This document shows positions 59,168-64,000 of a stretch of 64,000 nt of DNA, piece by piece. Below the pieces are notes generated by a model that saw only the letters and a list, made by a program, of their open reading frames with translations, made no database searches and was not told where the DNA came from. The position numbers and the translations under genes were made by a program. The stretch's first letter is position 1; every line of letters begins with the position of its first letter. The DNA comes from Acutalibacter muris (GTDB taxonomy: Bacteria > Bacillota > Clostridia > Oscillospirales > Acutalibacteraceae): positions 62,001-126,000 of the forward strand of contig NZ_CP021422.1 of the NCBI RefSeq assembly GCF_002201475.1, written 5' to 3'.

Positions 59168-59749
59168 TTAATAGTACCGCAGCACCGCTATGACCCTGCC
59201 CAAAAGGGACACATGGTCGGAGTAGATGGGCTCAAAGTCCGGGTTCTCGGGCTGCAGGCGCACACCGCCCGGCTCCCGGTACAGGCGCTTTACAGTGGCC
59301 TCGTCGTCTATCATGGCCACAACTATCTCCCCGTCATCTGCCGTGGGGGTGCGCTCCACTATGACGTAATCGCCGTCAAGGATCCCCGCGTCCCGCATAC
59401 TGAGCCCCACCACGTGCAGGGCGAACAGTTCCTTACCGCTCTTCTGGGGGAAGGGCACATAGCCCTCTATGTCCTCTATAGCCAGTATGGGCATACCCGC
59501 CGTGACCCGGCCCAGGATGGGCACCTGGGCGGCAGGCTCCGCCCCCTCGATACGAATGGAGCGGTTGAGCCCGGCGTCCCGGGTGATATAGCCCAGGCGC
59601 TCCAGGGTCTTTAGGTGGGCGTGCACCGTGGAGGTGGAGCGAAGGCCCGTGGCGTTGCATATCTCCCGGACCGTGGGCGGGACCCCGCCGGGCATGGTTT
59701 TAACGAGATAGTCGTACACCTTTTGCTGGCTTTTCGTTAAGCCGTCCAT
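59168..59749 (-). CDS. lexA: LexA repressor
   Basis: A 193-residue SOS repressor with an N-terminal winged HTH (TKSQQKVYDYLVKTMPGGVP, then REICNATGLRSTSTVHAHLK) and a C-terminal autoprotease. The self-cleavage bond is A84-G85 in RVTAGMPI; the catalytic dyad is S117 (GLSMRDAG) and K154 (ATVKRLY). ATG 59749 follows AAAGGAGG and gives the normal length. Its promoter carries the palindrome AAACGAATGTTT, consistent with autoregulation. Confidence 0.95.
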   Translation of the reverse strand: MDGLTKSQQKVYDYLVKTMPGGVPPTVREICNATGLRSTSTVHAHLKTLERLGYITRDAGLNRSIRIEGAEPAAQVPILGRVTAGMPILAIEDIEGYVPFPQKSGKELFALHVVGLSMRDAGILDGDYVIVERTPTADDGEIVVAMIDDEATVKRLYREPGGVRLQPENPDFEPIYSDHVSLLGRVIAVLRYY

Positions 59750-59873
59750 TAGGCAGCCTCCTTTGCACGTCTTTTCAAATATATAAATCTGTTTGGAGAA
59801 AGCCGGCGCTTTTGCAAAGCGAAAGAGAAACGCTTCGCGCTTCAGAACTTCTCCGAAGGAATGCTTTGCGTAT

Positions 59874-59902
59874 ATTATAACATGGTTTATCTGAAAATGC
59901 AA
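59874..59902 (-). promoter_or_regulatory. lexA promoter
   Basis: On the minus strand TTGCAT (59902-59897) and TATAAT (59879-59874) are 17 bp apart. The leader of ~115 nt contains GGAGAA/TTCTCC and GCGAAG-type inverted repeats. Confidence 0.7.
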
Positions 59903-59913
59903 AACGAATGTTT
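59902..59913. promoter_or_regulatory. Candidate LexA box at lexA
   Basis: AAACGAATGTTT has the same AAAC-N4-GTTT frame as the palindrome in the radC-like/uvrB promoter. It abuts the upstream edge of the lexA -35 element. Confidence 0.55.
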
Positions 59914-60002
59914 GGATTTTTTTATTTAAAATTCACCCGGAAATTCTTTAAGGATTATTCACAGCTCTTTAACAACTCCTTGTCCGCCGGAGAGTATAAT
60001 AA

Positions 60003-60116
60003 GCTTGTAAGAAAGAGGTACCGAATATCTCTTTCTGTACATGTTCTACCCTCCTCAATAATACCCCTCAAGCAAAAAGGAAGGGCCGGCTTATGCCGGC
60101 CCTTCCTGCCTTTTTT
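60003..60116 (+). ncRNA. Candidate C-rich small regulatory RNA
   Basis: TATAAT at 59995-60000 is followed by a ~110-bp non-coding stretch. A hairpin AGAAAGAG/CTCTTTCT (60010-60036) comes first, then an unpaired segment with CCCTCCT (60049-60055) and CCCCTC (60064-60069). A strong terminator ends it: GGAAGGGCCGGC/GCCGGCCCTTCC (60079-60106), then TGCCTTTTTT. GCTTG (60003) could pair with CAAGC (60069). Exposed anti-Shine-Dalgarno C-rich loops are typical of Firmicute trans-acting sRNAs. No good -35 is seen. Confidence 0.5.
60079..60116 (+). terminator. Terminator of the candidate sRNA
   Basis: A perfect 12-bp stem with TTAT loop followed by TGCCTTTTTT. It precedes the spoIIQ-like promoter and isolates it from upstream transcription. 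Confidence 0.85.
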
Positions 60117-60124
60117 CGCTGGCC

Positions 60125-60154
60125 GTATAAACCCGCTGCTTTCAGGCTAAAATA
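60125..60154 (+). promoter_or_regulatory. Sigma-F-type promoter of the spoIIQ-like gene
   Basis: GTATA (60125-60129), a 15-bp spacer and GGCTAAAATA (60145-60154) match the forespore sigma-F pattern (GYATA, then GGNNANAMTR) at every position. It lies 65 bp before the ATG. Confidence 0.65.
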
Positions 60155-60218
60155 CTGTTACAGAACGGCTGACACGGTGTGTTGACCGTCCAGATTACCA
60201 CTGAAAGGAAGCGAATTT

Positions 60219-61013
60219 ATGAACGGCAAACGCTTTTCGGAAAATAAGGCAAGGCGCAACGGCTTCTACCTGGCGCTGGCTGTGTGCCTGGTGGCGGTGG
60301 GCATAGCGGCCTGGAGCACCTTTGACGCGGTGCAGGGCTACATCTCCGCCACAGAGGAGCTGGAGAGCAGCAGTGCTTCCAGCAGGAGCGACGACCCCCA
60401 GGCACAGAAGTCACCGGCTCCAAGTCCACAGCCCTCCGCGGGGGCGGCAAAGCCCTCTGCGGCGCCTACAGCCACGCCCAAGCCAAAGCCCACCTATGTG
60501 CCAAAACCCAGCGACCCTCCGGCAGCGGAGAGCCCTGAGCCCGCAGATACTGAACCCGAGGAGCCCCAGGTCCCGGCAAACGCCCCTATGTATGAGATAA
60601 GCGGCGAAATGATCTGCCCTGTGAGCGGCGAGACCATACAGAAGGCCTACAGCGCCGGGGCCCCGGTGTACTCCGAGACCATGAAGGACTGGCGCGTACA
60701 CGCGGGCGCGGACTTTGGGGCCCAGAGCGGCGAGCAGGTGCTGGCCTGCGGCAACGGCATTGTAAAGGAGACCTACACCGACAGTATGCTGGGTAATGTG
60801 GTGGTCATTGAGCACGGGGACTATATTTTCTCCTACTGCGGCCTTGGGGAAAACTTCCTTGTGAAGCCTGACGACGTTGTGACCATGGGACAGGCCATAG
60901 GCACGGTGACCGCCGTGCCCGGCGAGTCGGCGGACCAGCCCCACCTGCACCTGGAGGTCAGGAAGGATTCGGCCTATCTGGACCCACAGTCGGTTATTGA
61001 GGGCAAGGACTGA
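60219..61013 (+). CDS. spoIIQ: SpoIIQ-like M23 family metallopeptidase
   Basis: A 264-residue protein with a short basic head, one membrane span (LALAVCLVAVGIAAW, ~18-32), a long Pro/Ser/Ala linker (~50-122) and a LytM/M23 domain. Metal ligands are intact: H161 and D165 in HAGADF, and HLH at 242-244. The segment PVYSETMKDWRVHAGADF is typical of clostridial SpoIIQ, the forespore half of the SpoIIQ-SpoIIIAH channel. A sigma-F promoter match upstream supports the assignment. The linker is unusually long; a general cell-wall endopeptidase is the alternative. Confidence 0.78.
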   Translation: MNGKRFSENKARRNGFYLALAVCLVAVGIAAWSTFDAVQGYISATEELESSSASSRSDDPQAQKSPAPSPQPSAGAAKPSAAPTATPKPKPTYVPKPSDPPAAESPEPADTEPEEPQVPANAPMYEISGEMICPVSGETIQKAYSAGAPVYSETMKDWRVHAGADFGAQSGEQVLACGNGIVKETYTDSMLGNVVVIEHGDYIFSYCGLGENFLVKPDDVVTMGQAIGTVTAVPGESADQPHLHLEVRKDSAYLDPQSVIEGKD

Positions 61014-61028
61014 TAAACTTAATGCTGT

Positions 61029-61060
61029 AAACCCCGGAACCCTCCGGGGTTTGCTTTTTT
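61029..61060 (+). terminator. Terminator after the spoIIQ-like gene
   Basis: AAACCCCGGA (61029-61038) pairs with TCCGGGGTTT (61043-61052), followed by GCTTTTTT. Confidence 0.85.
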
Positions 61061-61249
61061 GAGGGCTAAAAGTGAGTGAGGTATATTGCGCGCGGCTTGG
61101 CAGTGTCATTAATGGATGCCAAATATAACATAGGCACCGGAAAATTATTCGGAGAAATGTTGGACAATCCTGGCTTTGCCGCGTATACTGGTATAGGGAG
61201 CCGGATTGCGAAACCAGTGCGGAACAAGTCCGAAACATTGGTTTCCTTC
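61061..61249. other. Unassigned intergenic DNA before the GGDEF gene
   Basis: Part of a 312-bp gap. I see no convincing ORF, RNA motif or repeat. A c-di-GMP riboswitch was looked for because a diguanylate cyclase follows, but its conserved core is absent. Confidence 0.4.
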
Positions 61250-61278
61250 TTGACAGAAAGCCCTAATTGTGTTATATT
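61250..61278 (+). promoter_or_regulatory. Promoter of the response-regulator/GGDEF gene
   Basis: TTGACA (61250-61255) and TATATT (61273-61278) are 17 bp apart. Confidence 0.75.
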
Positions 61279-61325
61279 GAGATAATAATAAAGTTGAGAC
61301 TTCTGGGCACTGGGGGAGTGATCAT

Positions 61326-62240
61326 TTGGAAAAGATAATGATAATCGATGACAGCCCGGTGCAGGCCGCGCATCTGAAGAACATACTGGAGAGCGACTAT
61401 CAGATCACCACAGTACAGGAACCACAGATGGGGCTTAGCTACGCCAGGGAGCAGGACTTTTCGCTCATACTGCTGGATGTGGTCATGCCCGGCATGGACG
61501 GCTTCGTGCTGCTGAAAAAGCTCCAGGAGGAGGTTGCCACCAGGCATATCCCGGTAATACTCATAACCGCGCTCTCAGATATCGAGAACGAGCAGCGGGG
61601 CCTGACCCTGGGGGCAGTGGACTATATATATAAGCCTTTCCACCCGATGATAGTTAAGGCCAGGGTAAACACCCACATAAAGCTCTATCAGTACCGCAAG
61701 CAGGTGGAGTACCAGTCCATGACCGACCAGCTCACGGGCATAGCCAATAGGCGGCGGTATGAGCGCGTCAGCGAACAGAAATGGCAGGAGGCCATCAGGC
61801 TCCGGGTGCCCTTTTCCATCTGCATGATGGATATAGACCACTTTAAAAAGTACAACGATACCTTTGGCCATCCGGCCGGCGATACGGTGATCACCGCCGT
61901 GTCCGCCACGGCGGGCAGGTATCTCCGCAGGAACACGGACTTCCTTGCCAGGTATGGCGGTGAGGAGTTTGTGGTGTTTATGATGGGGGACAGCTCCAGA
62001 CAAGCTTTCGAGCAGATGTGCCGCGTGCGTCGGGCTGTGGAGGAGCTGCATATACCCCACTCAGGTTCGGTTTCAGAGTGGGTTACCATCAGTGCGGGCG
62101 GGACAACCGTACTGCCGAAACGGGGAGATTCCTTTGACACCTTTTTAAAGATAGCGGACACCATGCTGTATGACGCCAAGCGGTTCGGACGCAACCGGGT
62201 GGTTTGGAATGACGAGAATATGCGGCAATTTTCCGAATGA
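61326..62240 (+). CDS. Response regulator-diguanylate cyclase
   Basis: A 304-residue protein, TTG start. Residues 1-120 are a receiver domain with phospho-acceptor D51 (LILLDVVMPGMDG) and the conserved lysine in YIYKPF. Residues ~130-300 are a GGDEF domain with the active-site GGEEF at 211-215 and an inhibitory I-site RNTD at 202-205, so it should make c-di-GMP under phosphorylation and product-feedback control (a PleD/WspR-like design with one receiver). No partner kinase is adjacent. Confidence 0.93.
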   Translation: MEKIMIIDDSPVQAAHLKNILESDYQITTVQEPQMGLSYAREQDFSLILLDVVMPGMDGFVLLKKLQEEVATRHIPVILITALSDIENEQRGLTLGAVDYIYKPFHPMIVKARVNTHIKLYQYRKQVEYQSMTDQLTGIANRRRYERVSEQKWQEAIRLRVPFSICMMDIDHFKKYNDTFGHPAGDTVITAVSATAGRYLRRNTDFLARYGGEEFVVFMMGDSSRQAFEQMCRVRRAVEELHIPHSGSVSEWVTISAGGTTVLPKRGDSFDTFLKIADTMLYDAKRFGRNRVVWNDENMRQFSE

Positions 62241-62270
62241 GGTCCGTATGGCGGGTGAAGGACTATAATA

Positions 62271-62305
62271 AACGCCTGTGCTTTTCGAGGGCACAGGCGT
62301 TTTTG
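62271..62305. terminator. Bidirectional terminator
   Basis: AACGCCTGTGC (62271-62281) pairs with GCACAGGCGTT (62291-62301), then TTTGCGC. It separates the GGDEF gene from the convergent PAP2-like gene. Confidence 0.85.
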
Positions 62306-62320
62306 CGCTCTATAATGCGT

Positions 62321-62815
62321 TTAGAACAGGCGGGTGCCGCCCTGACGGGCGAGGTGGGCGATTATGGCTATCAGGAAGCCAAGGGCCGCCCCGCAGACAG
62401 CCTCCCTGATACGGTGCCCAAGGGACTCGTTGAGCTTGGGTATCAGCTCCCCCAGAGCCCGCTTGCCCTCGGGATCGTCCTCCTTCTCAAGAAATTCCAC
62501 TATGTGGTTTATGGCCTTGGCATGGAGCCCCGCCGCCCAGCGCACGCCTGTGGCGTCATACATGACTATCATCGCCAGTATGAAGGAAAGGGCGAAGACG
62601 GGGGAGTTGAAGCCGTACAGATAGTACGAGGTCAGCAGTACCGAGCAGGTTAGCGCCGAGTGTGAGCTGGGCATTCCCCCTGCCCCGGCAAGGCGGTGCC
62701 GGTCGAACTGCTTGTGTTTTATGGCGTCTATCAAAGCCTTCAAGAGCTGGGCCGCAGCCCAGGAGATGACGGCGACGTTTATAAGGGGATTGGAAACGAG
62801 AAAAGAGAGGTCCAT
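62321..62815 (-). CDS. Divergent PAP2 family (DUF212) membrane protein
   Basis: A 164-residue polytopic protein with about four spans. AGAGGMPSSHSALTCS is the phosphatase-like core motif and MYDATGVRWAAGLHAKAIN follows, as in the divergent PAP2/DUF212 family of Firmicutes. Family members are presumed acid-phosphatase-type enzymes on lipid phosphates; activity is unproven. The start is preceded by AAAGGAAC. It is a single-gene unit, divergent from queH. Confidence 0.88.
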   Translation of the reverse strand: MDLSFLVSNPLINVAVISWAAAQLLKALIDAIKHKQFDRHRLAGAGGMPSSHSALTCSVLLTSYYLYGFNSPVFALSFILAMIVMYDATGVRWAAGLHAKAINHIVEFLEKEDDPEGKRALGELIPKLNESLGHRIREAVCGAALGFLIAIIAHLARQGGTRLF

Positions 62816-62950
62816 TTGGAGGTTCCTTTCAGATAGGTTCGGTACGCATTAAGTATACCCCTTTTTATACCCCCGTGTCAACACAGGCTTGCATACATTC
62901 ATGGGATGTGCTAAAATTTAACGTATAAGAATATCTTGACGGGGGCGGCC

Positions 62951-63607
62951 ATGACAAATAAAAGGAACTACGCAAAGGAGTTGGAAAGACTGATAGAGGG
63001 GCTGGGCGGCAGGACCCCTACCCTGCTTCTGCACGCCTGCTGCGCGCCCTGCTCCAGCGCTTCGCTGGAATATCTCGCAAAGCATTTTTCAATAAGCTTA
63101 CTTTATTATAACCCGAATATCTCGCCTATAGAGGAGTATGAAAAGCGGCTTTATGAGCTGCGGCGGCTGGTTCGGGAGCTGTCTGTAGAGCATACTGTCA
63201 GCCTTGTCCCCTGCGAATACCGGGGGGAGGATTTTGTGCGTATGGCAAGGGGCCTGGAGGGCGAGGCCGAGGGTGGCAGGAGATGCAGGGCCTGCTATAG
63301 GCTGCGGCTGGAGGAGGCCGCCCGGGCCGCTAAAGAGCGCGGCCTTGAATACTTTACCACCACTCTGACCATAAGCCCGCTGAAGAACGCCGCGGCCATC
63401 AACAGGATAGGCGAGGAGCTGGCCGAAAAGTACGGGGTAAAGCACCTGCCCTCAGATTTTAAAAAGAAGGACGGCTATAAACGCTCCATTGAGCTGTCGA
63501 AGGAGTACGGGCTGTACAGGCAGGACTATTGCGGGTGTGTGTACTCCAAAAGGGAGCGGGACAGAAGAAATAAGGAGAGGACTGATAAGCTTGCCGGTAA
63601 TCCATAA
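62951..63607 (+). CDS. queH: Epoxyqueuosine reductase QueH
   Basis: A 218-residue iron-sulfur enzyme catalysing the last step of queuosine synthesis in tRNA. LLLHACCAPCSSAS gives C30, C31 and C34; CRACYRLRLEEAA and DYCGCVYS supply the remaining conserved cysteines, and the YYNPNISPIEEYEKR segment is QueH-specific. ATG 62951 is preferred; a TTG five codons earlier has no RBS. The next gene begins inside its 3' end (63591). Confidence 0.92.
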   Translation: MTNKRNYAKELERLIEGLGGRTPTLLLHACCAPCSSASLEYLAKHFSISLLYYNPNISPIEEYEKRLYELRRLVRELSVEHTVSLVPCEYRGEDFVRMARGLEGEAEGGRRCRACYRLRLEEAARAAKERGLEYFTTTLTISPLKNAAAINRIGEELAEKYGVKHLPSDFKKKDGYKRSIELSKEYGLYRQDYCGCVYSKRERDRRNKERTDKLAGNP

Positions 63608-64000
63608 GGGCGCAGAGTACCGGGCGGCCGACGCCCACGCCCATATCTACCATGAGAAGATAGCCGAGAAGGCGACCGCGTCGGTGGGGGCCTTCTACGA
63701 TTTAAATATGGACAATGTAGGCCTGCCCGCCGTACTTCTGGAGCAGGGGGAGGGGGCCGGCATAGACAGGTTCGCCGTCTGCTCGGTGGCCACGAAGGTG
63801 GAGCAGGTACGCTCTATAAACGGCTTTATCGAGGGCGAATGTAAAAAGCACCCGGAGTTCGTGGGCCTTGCCGCCTGGCACCAGGATATAGAGGACATAG
63901 AGGGGGAGATGGACGACATAGAGCGCCGGGGGCTCCGGGGCATAAAGCTGCACCCGGACTTCCAGGAGTTTCAGATAGACGACCCGAAGCTTATGCCCTT
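63591..64000 (+). CDS. Amidohydrolase (TIM-barrel metal-dependent hydrolase), partial at 3' end
   Basis: The first 136 codons of an amidohydrolase-2 family protein, running off the window. TTG 63591 overlaps the queH end and follows AAGGAGAGG. The metal motif HAH is in ADAHAHIYHEK, and RGIKLHPDFQEF is the later barrel strand with a conserved Lys/His pair. Related enzymes act on small carboxylates or amides; the substrate is unknown. Confidence 0.85.
   Translation, partial: MPVIHKGAEYRAADAHAHIYHEKIAEKATASVGAFYDLNMDNVGLPAVLLEQGEGAGIDRFAVCSVATKVEQVRSINGFIEGECKKHPEFVGLAAWHQDIEDIEGEMDDIERRGLRGIKLHPDFQEFQIDDPKLMP

Noticed and set aside
59995..60116. Signal recognition particle RNA, 6S RNA or tmRNA
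   Set aside because: The SRP helix-8 core, the 6S open-complex bulge and tmRNA ends are all missing. Only a generic sRNA with C-rich loops remains.
61061..61325. c-di-GMP riboswitch ahead of the GGDEF gene
   Set aside because: The conserved GEMM core and tetraloop-receptor pieces are not found, and a standard promoter lies only ~50 bp before the start.

Overview
The window looks like chromosome from a GC-rich (roughly 58-60 percent GC by eye), spore-forming anaerobic Clostridia member, plausibly of the Oscillospirales (order is inference). The supporting genes are an ispH-rpsA fusion, a secDF fusion, DUF6062 and DUF5685 family proteins, a cwlJ-gerQ-like germination pair, a SpoIIQ-like M23 protein behind a sigma-F-type promoter, and frequent TTG/GTG starts with strong AGGAGG ribosome binding sites. 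I see no tRNA, rRNA, CRISPR array, prophage or insertion sequence. Accessory character is limited to small decaying acetyltransferases, tiny membrane-protein genes and palindromic intergenic DNA.

Layout. 1-2.5 kb (+): end of rimO, pgsA, a DUF6062 gene and an OGG1-type glycosylase. 2.7-15 kb (-): one long co-directional run reading radC-like, uvrB, small ORF, grpB-fusion, nitroreductase, NTF2-like, uvrA, GNAT remnant, GyrI-like, unknown, rpsO, pnp. It starts from a promoter whose spacer holds a LexA-box-like palindrome. 15-23.5 kb: an SLH/L,D-transpeptidase, a truncated AAC(3), then a ComEC-like MBL protein, methyltransferase, pyrE, rsmE, SDR and phosphohexomutase. 23.6-24.9 kb: a ribbon-helix-helix regulator divergent from a tiny membrane peptide, and three tandem small single-span membrane proteins behind one promoter. 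25-33 kb: YitT-like permease, degV, xylB, divergent from a GlpA-like/FAD reductase/DUF1667/HAD operon, then trxA-trxB.

33-48 kb: gerQ-like and cwlJ (-), NUDIX, lipid kinase, DUF5685, DnaJ-like, membrane protein, RpiR regulator, a HI0933-family flavoprotein that appears to start at CTG, three small genes, then cmk-plsC-ispH/rpsA and secDF, a housekeeping set for nucleotides, membrane lipid, isoprenoid, ribosome and secretion. 48-54 kb (-): hydrolase, Eis-like GNAT, ychF, a secreted/membrane-anchored pair preceded by a tandem palindromic repeat, an AAC(6')-like GNAT and an SDR. 54-64 kb: a YcxB-like membrane protein, mtnN, a GNAT-like protein, a dense hairpin cluster, TetR-flavodoxin, lexA (-), a candidate small RNA, spoIIQ-like, a response-regulator/GGDEF protein, a PAP2-like protein, queH and the start of an amidohydrolase.

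Main connections. A shared AAAC-N4-GTTT palindrome overlaps the promoters of both lexA and the radC-uvrB run, suggesting a local SOS circuit. Sporulation is represented by the SpoIIQ-like gene with a near-consensus sigma-F promoter and by cwlJ-gerQ. The most novel-looking items are the small-membrane-protein locus at 23.8-24.9 kb, the C-rich candidate sRNA at about 60.0-60.1 kb, the in-frame internal translation start that would release free ribosomal protein S1 from the IspH-S1 fusion, and the palindromic repeats near 52.8 and 57.8 kb. Everything here is read by eye; no database search was run.
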